Of a stretch of DNA of 64,000 bases, positions 16,329 through 27,155 are shown piece after piece. How positions within the stretch are numbered: the first letter of the stretch is position 1; each line of letters begins with the position of its first letter. The stretch spans positions 248,001-312,000 of the forward strand of contig NZ_OANT01000001.1 of assembly GCF_900096995.1 (NCBI RefSeq), written 5' to 3'. The notes beneath the pieces were generated by a model. It searched no databases and was not told the origin of the DNA. It worked only from the letters and a program-made list of their open reading frames with translations. The position numbers were made by a program, and so were the translations under genes. This DNA comes from Acinetobacter puyangensis (GTDB taxonomy: Bacteria > Pseudomonadota > Gammaproteobacteria > Pseudomonadales > Moraxellaceae).

Positions 16329-16427
16329 ATTGATGCAAATTTCTTTTCACGTACTTTATATCCAGACGTGACATTTTACCGAATTTAATTTACGCACCCA
16401 AAGCCAAATAGCGAAATAGGTCTGCTC

Positions 16428-17654
16428 ATGAATGCTGTTATGCCACAATCGACATCCGCGACAGAACAAGGTTCTTCCGCAGCAGTGTTTGCTGTGGAGA
16501 AAGTAAACCTGTTAGGCATGACGCGTCCTGAACTGGAACAGTTTTTTGAGCAATTGGGTGAAAAGAAATTCCGTGCTGGTCAGGTCATGAAGTGGATTCA
16601 CCAGTTCGGAGTCACTGACTTTGCCCAAATGACCAATATTTCGGGCAAATTACGGGAAAAACTGGAAAAGATTGCCGAAATTTGTGCGCCTGAAGTTGTG
16701 CATCGCAATTATTCCAAAGATGGTACACGGAAATGGGTATTTCGGGTTGGCGATGGTGCGGGTTCTTTGGTGGAAACCGTATTGATTCCAGCCGATGATA
16801 AAACTGGTGCCCGTAAAACATTGTGTATTTCATCTCAGGTGGGTTGTGCGCTGGATTGTTCCTTCTGTTCCACCGGGAAACAGGGTTTTCAGCGTGATCT
16901 TAGTCCTGCGGAAATTATCGGTCAGCTTTGGGTCGCCAATCAGTCGTATATGGAAGATGTGCCGATTGCTGAGCGTAGCCGTACGGTTACCAATGTGGTG
17001 ATGATGGGTATGGGCGAGCCTCTACTTAATTTCGAGCCAGTGGTCGCTTCTATGGCATTGATGCTGGATGATTTTGCTTACGGTATGTCAAAACGTCGTG
17101 TGACTTTATCAACTTCCGGCGTTGTACCGATGATTGATAAACTGGCGGAAACCATTGATGTTGCTTTGGCAATCTCCTTACATGCACCGAATAATGAATT
17201 GCGCGATGAACTGGTACCGATTAATAAGAAATATCCATTGGAACAATTGATTGCTGCGGCACAGCGTTATCTTGCCAAAGATGGCAATGAAAGTAGCCGC
17301 AAACATATCACCATTGAATATGTCATGCTCGATGGCGTGAACGATAAAGCCGAGCATGCGCAGCAATTATTAAGACTGCTTAAAGATTTGCCAAGCAAAA
17401 TTAATTTAATTCCTTTTAATCCTTTTCCTCATGCACCTTATGGGCGTTCCAGCCGAAATCGGATCATGGCGTTTCAAAAAACTTTGTCAGATGCCGGATT
17501 TGTGTGTACGATTCGACAAACACGTGGTGATGATATTGATGCAGCATGCGGTCAGTTGGTTGGACAGGTTGCAGACCGTACTCGTCGTGCAGAGCGCTGG
17601 CAGAAAAAAGTTGCAAGCCAGCAGGGTGAGATTTTAAGAACGCAAGGTGATTAA
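16428..17654 (+). CDS. rlmN: Dual-specificity 23S rRNA (A2503)/tRNA (A37) C2-methyltransferase RlmN
   Basis: This 408-residue radical-SAM enzyme has the CALDCSFC cluster motif (CX3CX2C), followed by [11 protein letters not shown]. The glycine-rich SAM segment is [10 protein letters not shown]. The second active-site cysteine sits near the C-terminus ([13 protein letters not shown]). A 25-residue Ser/Ala-rich extension precedes the conserved [13 protein letters not shown]. It opens the conserved rlmN-pilF-rodZ-ispG-hisS block. Confidence 0.96.
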   Translation: MNAVMPQSTSATEQGSSAAVFAVEKVNLLGMTRPELEQFFEQLGEKKFRAGQVMKWIHQFGVTDFAQMTNISGKLREKLEKIAEICAPEVVHRNYSKDGTRKWVFRVGDGAGSLVETVLIPADDKTGARKTLCISSQVGCALDCSFCSTGKQGFQRDLSPAEIIGQLWVANQSYMEDVPIAERSRTVTNVVMMGMGEPLLNFEPVVASMALMLDDFAYGMSKRRVTLSTSGVVPMIDKLAETIDVALAISLHAPNNELRDELVPINKKYPLEQLIAAAQRYLAKDGNESSRKHITIEYVMLDGVNDKAEHAQQLLRLLKDLPSKINLIPFNPFPHAPYGRSSRNRIMAFQKTLSDAGFVCTIRQTRGDDIDAACGQLVGQVADRTRRAERWQKKVASQQGEILRTQGD

Positions 17655-17664
17655 TTAAAAGGTT

Positions 17665-18483
17665 ATGGGTGGGATGAAGGTAGCTCGGTTTGGCCAGATC
17701 ATGATATTGTCATGTACAATGTGGGGGATGACAGGTTGTCAGACCACCACGTCCAATTCGACGCTCGGTGATAAAAATCCTGCCAGAGCTGTACAGTTAC
17801 GGACACAACTGGCAGCTGAATATATCCGTACAGGTGATCTAGATAAAGCTAAAAATGAACTAGATCAGGCCTTGAAGATTAATTCTCGTTCGATTGAGGC
17901 AAATTTGATGATGGGTGTGCTGTTGCAGCAAGAAGGCAGCCCGACCAACATGAAAAAAGCAGAAGAATACTTTAGACGTGCAATTTCGATTGATGCAAAG
18001 TATCCGCAGGCCCGTAACAATTATGGTACATATTTATTCCAGCAGGGTCGTTACCAAGAGGCGATAGAACAATTTAAAATTGCAGGCACGACGCTGGGCT
18101 ATGAACAGCGTTTCTCTGCACTGGAAAACTTGGGACGTACCTATTTGAAACTGGGTGATACAGCCAATGCGGAGCAGGCTTTTACTCAGGCATTACAAGC
18201 CAATCGTGATGCTGTCATCTCTCGTTTGGAATTGGCAGAATTGCTTTATTTTCAGCAACGCTTTACATTGGCGGGGCAAATGTACGAAGATTATGTCCGC
18301 TATACTGGACAAACCAACCAGGGTGCACGTGCCTTATGGATTGGGTTGCGCTTGGCACGTGCAAGAAATGATGAGATGGGAATGAAGGTGCTGGCCAACC
18401 AATTGCGTGCCCAATTTCCGGATAGTCCCGAATATAAACGTTATTTACAGCTACAAAATAGTTCTGAGGCGGTATGGAAATAA
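17665..18483 (+). CDS. pilF: Type IV pilus biogenesis lipoprotein PilF
   Basis: This 272-residue lipoprotein has a lipobox ending in MTGC, followed by six or so tetratricopeptide repeats (for example GDLDKAKNELDQALKINSRS, YPQARNNYGTYLFQQGRYQEAIEQF, GDTANAEQAFTQALQANRD). PilF is the outer-membrane pilotin that localises and multimerises the PilQ secretin. Another in-frame ATG at 17674 is possible but too close to the GGGTGGG purine tract. It overlaps rodZ by 10 bases. Confidence 0.92.
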   Translation: MGGMKVARFGQIMILSCTMWGMTGCQTTTSNSTLGDKNPARAVQLRTQLAAEYIRTGDLDKAKNELDQALKINSRSIEANLMMGVLLQQEGSPTNMKKAEEYFRRAISIDAKYPQARNNYGTYLFQQGRYQEAIEQFKIAGTTLGYEQRFSALENLGRTYLKLGDTANAEQAFTQALQANRDAVISRLELAELLYFQQRFTLAGQMYEDYVRYTGQTNQGARALWIGLRLARARNDEMGMKVLANQLRAQFPDSPEYKRYLQLQNSSEAVWK

Positions 18484-19268
18484 ACTCAAATACTCCTAAA
18501 TCTACGACTTCCACCTCCACTGGATTAGGAAACTCTCAACGTCCTGGCGAGTATTTGCGTCAAATTCGTTTGTCTCAGAAAAAAGAGTTGGCAGACGTTG
18601 CACAGGCATTAAAAATTCCAGAGAAACAATTGACGGCGCTAGAAAAGGACGATTATAAAGCTTTACCCGAAGCGCCTTTTATTAAAGGCTATTATCGCGC
18701 CTATGCCAAATTCCTGAATACCGATGCGACGGCTTTAATTCAAAGATTTGATGAAATCTATAGTAATGATACCGGCTTACCGCCAAATCATGCATTAAAG
18801 GATTCCCCGATCAAGATCATGGGGCGTTTGTCTAGTAGTGGGCGACGTGGCATCAATAAATGGGTTAAACGCTTATTTATTTTGATTGTTCTGGTGGTGT
18901 TGCTTTGGGCAATCTGGGCTGGTTTAAGTAATTGGAACAGTAAAAAAGCAGTGACTGAAGTCGATGCGCTTGATCGTAATAATGTGGTTGAAGTCTTGCC
19001 GATGAATAGTGGCGCAACCCATTCTGCCAGCGGAGATCAATTAGTATTAGAGTTTAGTCAACCGACCTCGGTCATGATTGCCGACGCTACTGGTAAAACA
19101 TTGGCGCAGGGTCGTCAGGCTGACACTTTAAATTTGAATGGTGAGGCCCCATTCAGTATTCGCTTAGATGACGCCAGTGCAGTTAAATTGAAACTTAATA
19201 ATGAGACGATTGGCTTATCTAGCTATACAAAATCTAATGGTTCGGCTGATTTTAGACTGTCTCCTTAG
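18474..19268 (+). CDS. rodZ: RodZ-like cytoskeletal membrane protein
   Basis: This 264-residue protein has an N-terminal Cro-type helix-turn-helix domain (about residues 25-95: GEYLRQIRLSQKKELADVAQ and LPEAPFIKGYYRAYAKFL). A basic juxtamembrane stretch and a single transmembrane helix (about 136-155) follow, and then a periplasmic domain starting at about 180 with QLVLEFSQPTSVMI. RodZ links MreB filaments to the cell-wall elongation machinery. Position between pilF and ispG is conserved in gamma-proteobacteria. Confidence 0.92.
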   Translation: MEINSNTPKSTTSTSTGLGNSQRPGEYLRQIRLSQKKELADVAQALKIPEKQLTALEKDDYKALPEAPFIKGYYRAYAKFLNTDATALIQRFDEIYSNDTGLPPNHALKDSPIKIMGRLSSSGRRGINKWVKRLFILIVLVVLLWAIWAGLSNWNSKKAVTEVDALDRNNVVEVLPMNSGATHSASGDQLVLEFSQPTSVMIADATGKTLAQGRQADTLNLNGEAPFSIRLDDASAVKLKLNNETIGLSSYTKSNGSADFRLSP

Positions 19269-19310
19269 TTTTTGTTTTATTCATTTGGTATCTTGTACAG
19301 GTAAAACATC

Positions 19311-20426
19311 ATGATACACAATCCAATTCAACGTCGTCCGACACGCAAGATTCGTGTCGGTTCGGTCTATGTGGGTGGCGATGCACCAATCAGTGTGCAG
19401 ACCATGACCAATACCGAAACGTGCGATGTTGATGCGACGGTGGCACAAATTCAGCGCTGTGCAAATGCGGGTGCCGATATCGTACGGGTATCGGTTCCAT
19501 CTATGCAAGCCGCAGAAGCATTTGGTGAAATACGCAAACAGGTGCAAGTGCCGCTTGTGGCAGATATTCATTTCGATTATAAAATTGCGCTGGCTGTTGC
19601 AGATCGCGGTGCAGATTGTTTACGCATCAATCCGGGCAATATCGGTTCGGAAGACAAGATCCGTGAAGTGGTGGCGGCTGCACGTCATCATGATATTTCC
19701 ATGCGTATTGGGGTCAATGCCGGTTCACTGGAAAAAGATTTACAGAAGAAATATGGTGAACCAACAGGTGAGGCATTGCTGGAATCGGCCATGCGGCATA
19801 TTGATATTTTAGACCGTTTAAATTTTCATGAGTTTAAAATCAGTGTTAAAGCTTCAAATGTTTTTTTGACTTTGGATGCGTATCGTTTATTATCCAAACA
19901 AATTGATAATCCTTTACATCTGGGTGTAACCGAAGCCGGGATCTATCGTACCGGTACGGTGAAATCAGCCATTGCATTAGGTGGTTTGTTGCTGGAAGGC
20001 ATTGGCGACACCATGCGGATTTCATTGGCGGCAGAACCCGAAGATGAAGTCAAAATTGGTTTTGATATTTTAAAATCGTTAGGTTTACGTTCCAATGGCA
20101 TTAATTTTATTGCATGTCCTAGTTGTTCACGACAAGAGTTTAATGTGATTAAAGCCATGCAAATGCTGGAAGAGCGTTTGGAAGATATTCGTACACCGAT
20201 GGATGTATCGGTGATTGGCTGTAAGGTCAATGGTCCGGGTGAAGCGAAAGAAGCGGATATTGGTGTGGTTGGGGCAAGTCCCCGGTCATTGGTGTATCGC
20301 AATGGTGAAAAAAGCCATTTAATTGATACAGATAGTTTGGTTGATGAAGTCGAAACAATGGTTCGTCAACGTGTTAAAGAGCTTGAAGAAGCTAAATCAA
20401 AAGAGATTATTCGCACAAGTTCCTGA
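19311..20426 (+). CDS. ispG: 4-hydroxy-3-methylbut-2-en-1-yl diphosphate synthase
   Basis: This 371-residue Fe-S enzyme of the MEP isoprenoid pathway converts MEcPP to HMBPP. Conserved segments are [26 protein letters not shown], the 4Fe-4S ligands in [10 protein letters not shown] and [12 protein letters not shown], and the TIM-barrel VADIHFD motif. hisS starts 7 bases downstream. Confidence 0.97.
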   Translation: MIHNPIQRRPTRKIRVGSVYVGGDAPISVQTMTNTETCDVDATVAQIQRCANAGADIVRVSVPSMQAAEAFGEIRKQVQVPLVADIHFDYKIALAVADRGADCLRINPGNIGSEDKIREVVAAARHHDISMRIGVNAGSLEKDLQKKYGEPTGEALLESAMRHIDILDRLNFHEFKISVKASNVFLTLDAYRLLSKQIDNPLHLGVTEAGIYRTGTVKSAIALGGLLLEGIGDTMRISLAAEPEDEVKIGFDILKSLGLRSNGINFIACPSCSRQEFNVIKAMQMLEERLEDIRTPMDVSVIGCKVNGPGEAKEADIGVVGASPRSLVYRNGEKSHLIDTDSLVDEVETMVRQRVKELEEAKSKEIIRTSS

Positions 20427-20433
20427 GTAGGTT

Positions 20434-21741
20434 ATGAGTTCAATTACAGCAATCAAAGGTTTTAACGATATTCTTCCTAGCCAAACGCCAGCATGGCGTC
20501 GTTTGGAGCAGCATCTTGCGTCTTTAATGGATGCCTACGGCTATCAACAAATCCGTTTGCCGATTGTTGAACAAACCAGTCTATTTAAACGTTCGATTGG
20601 TGATGCGACCGATATTGTTGAAAAAGAAATGTACACCTTTTTGGACAAGGGTAATCCACCGGAATCCTTGACTTTACGTCCAGAAGGTACAGCAGGTTGT
20701 GTACGTGCCATGCTGGAACACAATCTTTTACGTGGTGCAACACCTCGGGTCTGGTATGTCGGCCCGATGTTCCGCTATGAAAAACCGCAAAAGGGGCGTT
20801 ATCGTCAGTTCCATCAGTTTGGTGTGGAAACCTTTGGTGTCGCAACACCGGATATGGATGCCGAAGTGATCTTGATGACGGCCCGTTTATGGCAGCGTAT
20901 GGGTGTGGCCGATAAGGTTCAGCTTGAACTAAACACATTGGGTGAAAGCGATGAACGTGCCCAATATCGTACTGCACTGGTTGAATATTTAAATCAGCAT
21001 AAAGACGCACTGGATGAAGATTCGCAACGTCGTTTAGGTACCAATCCATTACGGATTTTGGATTCCAAAATCGAAAGTACGCAAAAAATTCTAGAGCAGG
21101 CACCTAAGTTACACGATTTCCTGCAACAGGACAGTCTGGATCATTTTCAGCAATTACAGCAGTATTTGACTGATGCCGGTATTCAATTTGTGATTAATCA
21201 AAAACTGGTACGTGGTCTGGATTATTATAATAAAACAGTATTTGAATGGACCACCACGCATCTTGGTTCACAAGGCACAGTATGTGCTGGTGGACGCTAT
21301 GATGGTCTGGTCGGTCAGTTAAAAGGTAAGGCAGATCAATCGGTGCCTGCGGTCGGTTTTGCCATGGGTATGGAACGTTTGCTGTTGTTATTGGAACAAC
21401 AACTGACAGAAACCATTACCGATTGTGAGGTATTTTTACTGGCCGAACCTGCATATCAAGGTAAAGCACTGGTGTTGGCAGAACAACTGCGTAATCAATT
21501 TGAACAAGCGGCCTTAAGCATTCGTTTAAAAACAGGTTCACAGGGCAGCATGAAAAGCCAGATGAAAAAGGCCGATCAATCCGGTGCAACGCTTGCGCTG
21601 ATTTTAGGTGAGCGTGAATGGGAAAGCCAGCAAGTGCTGGTGAAACATCTGGCCAATGCGGAACAACAGCATGTTGATCTGGTTAAACTGGTTGATTATT
21701 TGCAACAGGCACTCTTCAATCAGAAGCAATTGACGCAGTAA
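20434..21741 (+). CDS. hisS: Histidyl-tRNA synthetase
   Basis: This 435-residue class II synthetase shows motif 2 ([18 protein letters not shown]), the histidine-specific motifs [15 protein letters not shown] and AGGRYDGL, motif 3 (GFAMGMERL) and a C-terminal anticodon-binding domain. Assignment is certain. Confidence 0.97.
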   Translation: MSSITAIKGFNDILPSQTPAWRRLEQHLASLMDAYGYQQIRLPIVEQTSLFKRSIGDATDIVEKEMYTFLDKGNPPESLTLRPEGTAGCVRAMLEHNLLRGATPRVWYVGPMFRYEKPQKGRYRQFHQFGVETFGVATPDMDAEVILMTARLWQRMGVADKVQLELNTLGESDERAQYRTALVEYLNQHKDALDEDSQRRLGTNPLRILDSKIESTQKILEQAPKLHDFLQQDSLDHFQQLQQYLTDAGIQFVINQKLVRGLDYYNKTVFEWTTTHLGSQGTVCAGGRYDGLVGQLKGKADQSVPAVGFAMGMERLLLLLEQQLTETITDCEVFLLAEPAYQGKALVLAEQLRNQFEQAALSIRLKTGSQGSMKSQMKKADQSGATLALILGEREWESQQVLVKHLANAEQQHVDLVKLVDYLQQALFNQKQLTQ

Positions 21742-21777
21742 TCCATAGCATTAAATTTGAAAAAGGAAGAAGTATAC

Positions 21778-22497
21778 ATGACTGCAATGACAGACGATGA
21801 ACAAAAGGAAAAGTTAAGCTCCTTTGTCAAACGCTATGGTTCGCCTATTGTGACAGGTGTACTTCTTGCACTTTGTGTATTTTTTGGCTGGCAATGGTGG
21901 GATAAAAAACAAACCGTAGGTTCAAGCAATCTGACCGTTCAATATCAGAATTTATTGAATCAGTCACAACTTGCCACTGTTGATGATGCCAGTTATAAAA
22001 AACTGACTGCCGATGGGAATAAGATCGTGCAGGAAAATCCGGACAGTGCACAGGCGGTTCAAACACAATTGTTGCTGGCAAAACTTGCGTTTGATAAAAA
22101 AGATTATGCTGCGGCCAATAAAATTTTAACTCAGGCAGAAACCAGTAAAGTTAAAGATGAAGGTTTAAAATCCATTGTGAAACTTCATTTGGCTTATACG
22201 CAAGTTGCTCAGGAACAACTTGATGCAGCATTAAAAACGCTTGATGGCATTAATAATGAAGCATTTATTCCTTCGGTTGCCGAAGCAAAAGGCGATATTT
22301 ATGTGACAAAAAATGATTTTGAAGCTGCGAAGAAAGCCTATCAACAAGCATGGGAGGTTTTGGTTAAACGTGAACAACCTCGTGAATTATTACAAATTAA
22401 ATTGGCAAACTTGGGTGTTTTAGTAGAAGATCCTAAAATTGAAAGTCCAGTCTTAACCCCTAGCCAAGCATCTGCGAACATCCCGAGCGAGTCATAA
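21778..22497 (+). CDS. YfgM-like tetratricopeptide inner-membrane protein
   Basis: This 239-residue protein has a short cytoplasmic N-terminus, one transmembrane segment (about residues 23-43: PIVTGVLLALCVFFGWQWW) and a periplasmic TPR-like helical domain. YfgM/RcsF-region homologues associate with the SecYEG translocon and periplasmic chaperones. The ATG at 21778 behind AAGGAAGA is preferred over a TTG seven codons upstream. It sits between hisS and bamB as in E. coli. Confidence 0.88.
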   Translation: MTAMTDDEQKEKLSSFVKRYGSPIVTGVLLALCVFFGWQWWDKKQTVGSSNLTVQYQNLLNQSQLATVDDASYKKLTADGNKIVQENPDSAQAVQTQLLLAKLAFDKKDYAAANKILTQAETSKVKDEGLKSIVKLHLAYTQVAQEQLDAALKTLDGINNEAFIPSVAEAKGDIYVTKNDFEAAKKAYQQAWEVLVKREQPRELLQIKLANLGVLVEDPKIESPVLTPSQASANIPSES

Positions 22498-22500
22498 CCG

Positions 22501-23649
22501 ATGAAAAATATCGTTAAAATTCCTTTTGCACTCACCCTATTATCCGTTGCTTTACTCGGTTGTTCGAGCAAAAGTGGGATTAAAGTTGAAGAACCAAAAC
22601 CGAATCCCTTACCCAAGATTCAAGTCACACAACAATTAAAACCGGTTTTTCAAACCAGTGTGTCATCTAGTCCAAAGCATGATCCTTTGCGTTATCAGTT
22701 GGATCGTTTTGATGGTGTGTATTACAGTGTCGATCCAGATGGCAAGGTAGCTGCTCTCAATGGTAAAAATAAACTCTGGGAAGTTCGTCCAAGTAAGGCC
22801 TTAACTACGGGTGTTTCAGTTGCACAAGGTATTGCCGTGGTCGGTAATCATCAAGGGCAAATTTTTGCATTGGATGCCAAGACAGGTCAGACCTTGTGGC
22901 AACAACAACTGACCGGTTCGATTTTAAGTCCCGCTTTGATTTTCCAGAATCGTGTGGTCAGTATTAGCAATGATGGTACAGTTTTTGCCCATGATGTGCG
23001 TAGTGGCCAATTAATTTGGACCTTTGATTTGCCGGATGCTTCTTTACGGGTCCGTGGTTATGCTGCGCCTACCGTGATTGATCAGCGTACCATTGCTGTG
23101 GCATCTGCCAATGGTTATGTCTATGCATTAGATGTGATTACTGGGGTACCGAACTGGCAGCGTCGGGTTGCAGTGAATGATGGACGTGGCGATATTCAGC
23201 GATTGATTGATATTGATGGTCAGCCTGTAGTGATCGGTGATAAGATGGTCACGGTCAGTTTTCAGGGGCAAGTCACTGTAGTGGATTTAAGCTCCCAACA
23301 GGTATTGTGGTCTGAAAAAGCCAGCAGTCTGAATAGTCCCGCAGTGGATAATAAAGCTGTTTATGTTGCCAATACCGATGGTAGTTTGGTGGCTTATGAT
23401 TTGTATAGCGGTAATAAACTTTGGCAAAACGATGAGCTTGCGCATCGTAGTCTGAGTAACCCTGTGGTTTTGGGTAATATTCTGGTGGTGGGAGATTATG
23501 ATGGGGTATTACATCTGATTGATCCAGCCACAGGAAAGGTTAATGGCCGTGAAAAAACTTCTGGTGATGTGCGTACTTTACGTGTAGAAGATAATTTACT
23601 TTATGTTGCGACAACTAAAGGCAACTTTAGTGTTTGGCAAACTCCCTGA
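22501..23649 (+). CDS. bamB: Outer-membrane assembly lipoprotein BamB
   Basis: This 382-residue lipoprotein has a signal peptide with lipobox LLGC (cysteine 21), then an eight-bladed PQQ-type beta-propeller. Repeats are visible as [66 protein letters not shown] and [13 protein letters not shown]. BamB is a subunit of the BAM complex that inserts outer-membrane beta-barrels. It begins 3 bases after the YfgM-like gene. Confidence 0.95.
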   Translation: MKNIVKIPFALTLLSVALLGCSSKSGIKVEEPKPNPLPKIQVTQQLKPVFQTSVSSSPKHDPLRYQLDRFDGVYYSVDPDGKVAALNGKNKLWEVRPSKALTTGVSVAQGIAVVGNHQGQIFALDAKTGQTLWQQQLTGSILSPALIFQNRVVSISNDGTVFAHDVRSGQLIWTFDLPDASLRVRGYAAPTVIDQRTIAVASANGYVYALDVITGVPNWQRRVAVNDGRGDIQRLIDIDGQPVVIGDKMVTVSFQGQVTVVDLSSQQVLWSEKASSLNSPAVDNKAVYVANTDGSLVAYDLYSGNKLWQNDELAHRSLSNPVVLGNILVVGDYDGVLHLIDPATGKVNGREKTSGDVRTLRVEDNLLYVATTKGNFSVWQTP

Positions 23650-23666
23650 TTTTTAAAGACAGTTTT

Positions 23667-25076
23667 ATGAAACCAGTTATTGCGTTAATCGGGCGTCCAA
23701 ACGTCGGAAAATCTACACTTTTCAATCAAATCACCAAAAGTCGTGATGCACTTGTTGCCGACTTTGCTGGTCTCACTCGAGATCGTAAATATGGTGATGC
23801 GACTTACCAGAATAAATCCTTTATCGTGGTCGATACCGGTGGGATTGGTGAAAGTGAGCAAGGTATTGATTCTTATATGGCGGAGCAATCTAAAACTGCC
23901 ATCAATGAAGCCGATATCATTATTTTTGTGGTCGATGCCCGTGCTGGCTTGCTTGCATCAGATGAGCAAATTGCCCGAGAGCTACGTACTTTAGGCAAAA
24001 AAGTTTTTCTGGTCGCCAATAAAGTCGATGGTACCCATGCAGAAGCTGCTGTCACAGAGTTTTTTAAACTGGGTTTCGGCGAGCCGATGCATGTGGCTGC
24101 TAGCCATGGTCGTGGTGTGGCACAAATGCTGGAAGATGTTCTGGCAGACTTGCCAGAAGATGAAAATCCTGAAGAGCATGATAAAAAAACAGGTTTACGC
24201 CTTGCCATGATTGGTCGGCCCAATGTTGGTAAATCGACGCTGGTCAACCGCTTACTGGGCGAAGATCGTGTTGTGGTCTTTGATATGCCGGGTACGACGC
24301 GTGATTCGGTGTATATCCCGTTTGAACGTAATGGTCGTCAATATACCCTGATTGATACCGCAGGGGTTCGACGTAAAGGCAAGGTAGATGAAACGGTCGA
24401 GAAATTCTCTATCGTTAAAACTTTGCAAGCCATTAAAGATGCCAATGTAATTGTCGTGGTCATTGATGCAAGAGAAGGTATTGTTGAACAGGATTTGCAT
24501 TTGATCGGATATGCACTAGAAGCGGGTCGTGCACTGGTGGTTGCCATCAATAAATGGGATGGCATGAGCGATTATGATCGCAGTCAGGTCAAAATGGAGA
24601 TCGAACGACGTTTTGACTTTATTCCATGGGCAAAAATCCATCTGATTTCGGCATTGCATGGTACCGGTGTGGGTGAGCTATACCCATCGATTCATCGTGC
24701 GTATGAGTCTGCCAATTTAAAAGTAACACCAGCAAAACTCACACAAATTCTAAGTGATGCTACCGAACAGCACCAGCCACCGATGATACAAGGTCGTCGT
24801 ATCAAAATGCGTTATGCACATATGGGTGGACAAAATCCCCCTACCATTGTGATTCATGGTAATAAAGTGGATAAAACGCCCGCGGATTATCGTCGCTATT
24901 TGGAAAATGTATTCCGCAAGGTGTATAAACTGGAAGGTACGCCTGTCCGGATTGATTTTAAAACTGCTGAGAATCCATTTGAAGGTAGAAAGTCACAGAT
25001 TGATGAACGTACTGCGGCACGTCGTCGTCGTTATGTGCAGAAGTTCAAAAAGGCAGAGAAGAAATTTAGACGATAG
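23667..25076 (+). CDS. der: Ribosome assembly GTPase Der (EngA)
   Basis: This 469-residue protein has two tandem GTPase domains: GRPNVGKST near residues 9-17 and again near 184-192. G3 motifs are DTGGIG and DTAGVR, and G4 motifs are NKVDG and NKWDG. A KH-like C-terminal domain and a basic tail ([18 protein letters not shown]) follow. Der matures the 50S subunit. The ATG at 23667 gives the canonical [15 protein letters not shown] start; the frame extends 11 codons upstream into bamB but this is not needed. Confidence 0.97.
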   Translation: MKPVIALIGRPNVGKSTLFNQITKSRDALVADFAGLTRDRKYGDATYQNKSFIVVDTGGIGESEQGIDSYMAEQSKTAINEADIIIFVVDARAGLLASDEQIARELRTLGKKVFLVANKVDGTHAEAAVTEFFKLGFGEPMHVAASHGRGVAQMLEDVLADLPEDENPEEHDKKTGLRLAMIGRPNVGKSTLVNRLLGEDRVVVFDMPGTTRDSVYIPFERNGRQYTLIDTAGVRRKGKVDETVEKFSIVKTLQAIKDANVIVVVIDAREGIVEQDLHLIGYALEAGRALVVAINKWDGMSDYDRSQVKMEIERRFDFIPWAKIHLISALHGTGVGELYPSIHRAYESANLKVTPAKLTQILSDATEQHQPPMIQGRRIKMRYAHMGGQNPPTIVIHGNKVDKTPADYRRYLENVFRKVYKLEGTPVRIDFKTAENPFEGRKSQIDERTAARRRRYVQKFKKAEKKFRR

Positions 25077-25100
25077 GACCTTGTCGTTTAGTTTTAAAAT

Positions 25101-25140
25101 AAAAAACAGCATCATGGGATAAACATAGATGCTGTTTTTT
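25101..25140. terminator. Bidirectional intrinsic terminator between der and the convergent gene
   Basis: AAAAAACAGCATC (25101-25113) pairs with GATGCTGTTTTTT (25128-25140), giving T-runs on both strands. Confidence 0.9.
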
Positions 25141-25157
25141 ATGGATCTAATTTTATC

Positions 25158-26780
25158 TCAAGATGGAGATACTTTTTTTTGCCAATAGGGCCAGGCACTA
25201 TTTGGTTTAAATTGATAATTTGGTTCTAGCCAGAATAATTGTGGGTGATCATTTTTATCTCGAATGCCCATCAAATGCATCAAGTTCGTGTCCAGTTTAG
25301 CAGTGTCGATGATGTCCTTAGTATTAATGCCATGTAGTTTCATCTGATTGTGCCATACAATGACTGGCACCTGATAGCCTGCAATCGTATTTGGGCTATG
25401 TCCGGCATAATCCAGCTCATGTCCAACCTCATTACCATGATCGGATAGAAAGATAAAAGAACGCTGCCCGAGTGCGGTATTTCGTTGTAGTGGATCAAAT
25501 AATTGGGAAAGCAACCAGTCTTGATAAAGAATGGCATTGTCATATTGGTTACGTTTGGATTGTACCCAAAGACCAATCTGGTTGGCTTCCATAAGACTTT
25601 CTGTTTCATCATTATTATCATCGTTAAAATGATCAAATTTAACCGGATAACGGGCTGCATAATTGGGATGTGCACCAATTAAATGAAGAATAATCAGTTT
25701 TTTGGGATGCGGATCTGCCAATGCATCAAAATATACTGGCAGTAATTGTTCATCCAGTGCCTGACTGCTGCGTCCAGAGCGTTTGTTATTGTAAAAGTGC
25801 GTGGTTGCATCGGAACCAAACAGTGAGGAAATATAGCTATCATCTTGATTACTGAGCCAATAGACTTTAAAACCCGCAGCTTCGGCATAGCTGATTAAAC
25901 TTTCTGTCGGCTCATCATTCGGCAAGATGGCAGAACTATTGGTTAGGTTAACCTTGAGCGAGTTAATGGTTGACGGATAGGGTGAATAGGCCCGACAAAA
26001 TACGTAGAGTTGATCAAGGCGTTTTTTGAGTTCTGGTGTAGTCTCACGATCATAGCCACATACACCCATATTCAGACTGGTGATACTTTCCGATAGTACT
26101 AGAACATGCGTTTGTTGTTGCTGAAAATTTTTTTGATAAACAAGATTATTGCGGGCATATTGCGCCCATTGCTGTTGTAAATCCTTATGCTTTAAAATTT
26201 CATCCTGAAAATTCTGTATCTCTGCATAATAGTTTTGCCAATACAGTACAGGAAATAATGCACGGGCAGGACGCATGGCATAACTGGTAATCATGGTGAT
26301 GCTGCACAAAATGATCAGAGAACGACTAAACTTTTGCTGTAATAATGCGTTTAGGTGTTGTTTGGTAAAATATTTAAATAGATAGAAAAAATAAGCTAAA
26401 GTCACTATCGACAACAACACAACAAGCATAATGAGATTGAGGCGATGGGTTTGTAAAAATTCTAGGGTTTCATGTGGCGTGGTATTGGCAATCGCTTGCA
26501 TAATAAAATAGGCATTGGTATCACTATCGAATAGGAACCAGCTTGTTGCACGTAACACACTATCAAACCAGAAAATCAGCCACCACATGACGGTCAAGGT
26601 ATAAAGTAATTTGCTTTGGCGTTTAACCGCATAGTAAAAAATGGCACAGCCTAGCAAGGATAAACAGCCTAAACGAACACCATCAGCAGCATTTCCGACA
26701 AATGCCAGCAATCCACCCGTCAATAATGCGGGGAAAAGCAGGATAAGAAGATAAACAGAATGATGAAAAAATTTGAGCAT
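25158..26780 (-). CDS. Phosphoethanolamine transferase-like sulfatase-fold membrane enzyme
   Basis: This 540-residue protein has four or five membrane helices in its first ~170 residues, then a periplasmic alkaline-phosphatase/sulfatase domain. Metal- and nucleophile-region motifs are LVLSESITSLNMGVCGYDRETTPEL, LHLIGAHPNY and FLSDHGNEVGHE. Family members move phosphoethanolamine from phosphatidylethanolamine to lipid A, LPS core or periplasmic glucans. The usual GES(A/T)R nucleophile block is replaced by SESIT, so this is not a standard EptA/PmrC and is closer to the CptA/EptC-like groups. The ATG at 26780 is preferred over a TTG five codons upstream. It is convergent with der. Confidence 0.82.
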   Translation of the reverse strand: MLKFFHHSVYLLILLFPALLTGGLLAFVGNAADGVRLGCLSLLGCAIFYYAVKRQSKLLYTLTVMWWLIFWFDSVLRATSWFLFDSDTNAYFIMQAIANTTPHETLEFLQTHRLNLIMLVVLLSIVTLAYFFYLFKYFTKQHLNALLQQKFSRSLIILCSITMITSYAMRPARALFPVLYWQNYYAEIQNFQDEILKHKDLQQQWAQYARNNLVYQKNFQQQQTHVLVLSESITSLNMGVCGYDRETTPELKKRLDQLYVFCRAYSPYPSTINSLKVNLTNSSAILPNDEPTESLISYAEAAGFKVYWLSNQDDSYISSLFGSDATTHFYNNKRSGRSSQALDEQLLPVYFDALADPHPKKLIILHLIGAHPNYAARYPVKFDHFNDDNNDETESLMEANQIGLWVQSKRNQYDNAILYQDWLLSQLFDPLQRNTALGQRSFIFLSDHGNEVGHELDYAGHSPNTIAGYQVPVIVWHNQMKLHGINTKDIIDTAKLDTNLMHLMGIRDKNDHPQLFWLEPNYQFKPNSAWPYWQKKVSPS

Positions 26781-26795
26781 AACGCCGTACAGCAA

Positions 26796-27052
26796 AAAAT
26801 ATGCGCAATTTATAACATACTTCTGTTTGGCTTTATTTTAATAAACGTGGTTTATCGGTAAAAAAACTATATGAATAAAAATTGAGCTGCAAAGATCAAA
26901 CGAGTCAATTGTTGATGTTTATATGTGCAAAGTTAGTACTTGCTGGTTTCAAACGGACAAAATATTGATAGCAAAGAATGTTACATCTCTAAGCTTGCAT
27001 ATGATGTTTTAAGACAATAACGAAATATTCAGACTGTGAAGATTCGCCATTG
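26796..27052. other. Intergenic region, no gene seen
   Basis: This AT-rich gap lies between the divergent sulfatase-fold gene and the dehydratase pair. It should carry both promoters. I see no RNA gene or repeat in it. Confidence 0.5.
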
Positions 27053-27080
27053 TTGTGGACTTAAAGAGTGACTAAGCTTA

Positions 27081-27102
27081 TAAGTGTACAAATGTTCACT
27101 TA
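27081..27102. promoter_or_regulatory. Candidate operator upstream of the dehydratase pair
   Basis: This is a 22-bp imperfect palindrome with arms TAAGTG (27081-27086) and CACTTA (27097-27102) and an inner ACA/TGT, pairing at 9 of 11 positions. It overlaps a possible -10 (TATAAG, 27079-27084), so a bound repressor would block initiation. The AGTGNACA...TGTNCACT form recalls operators of TetR-type regulators of fatty-acid genes. That resemblance is from memory and untested. Confidence 0.45.
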
Positions 27103-27155
27103 TTGATGCGGGTTCGCACGTTCTCCATCAAGATATTGCATATAGGATTGCGACT

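Noticed and set aside
20585..21103. 172-codon minus-strand frame inside hisS
   Set aside because: Antisense to a certain gene; composition is low-complexity and not protein-like.
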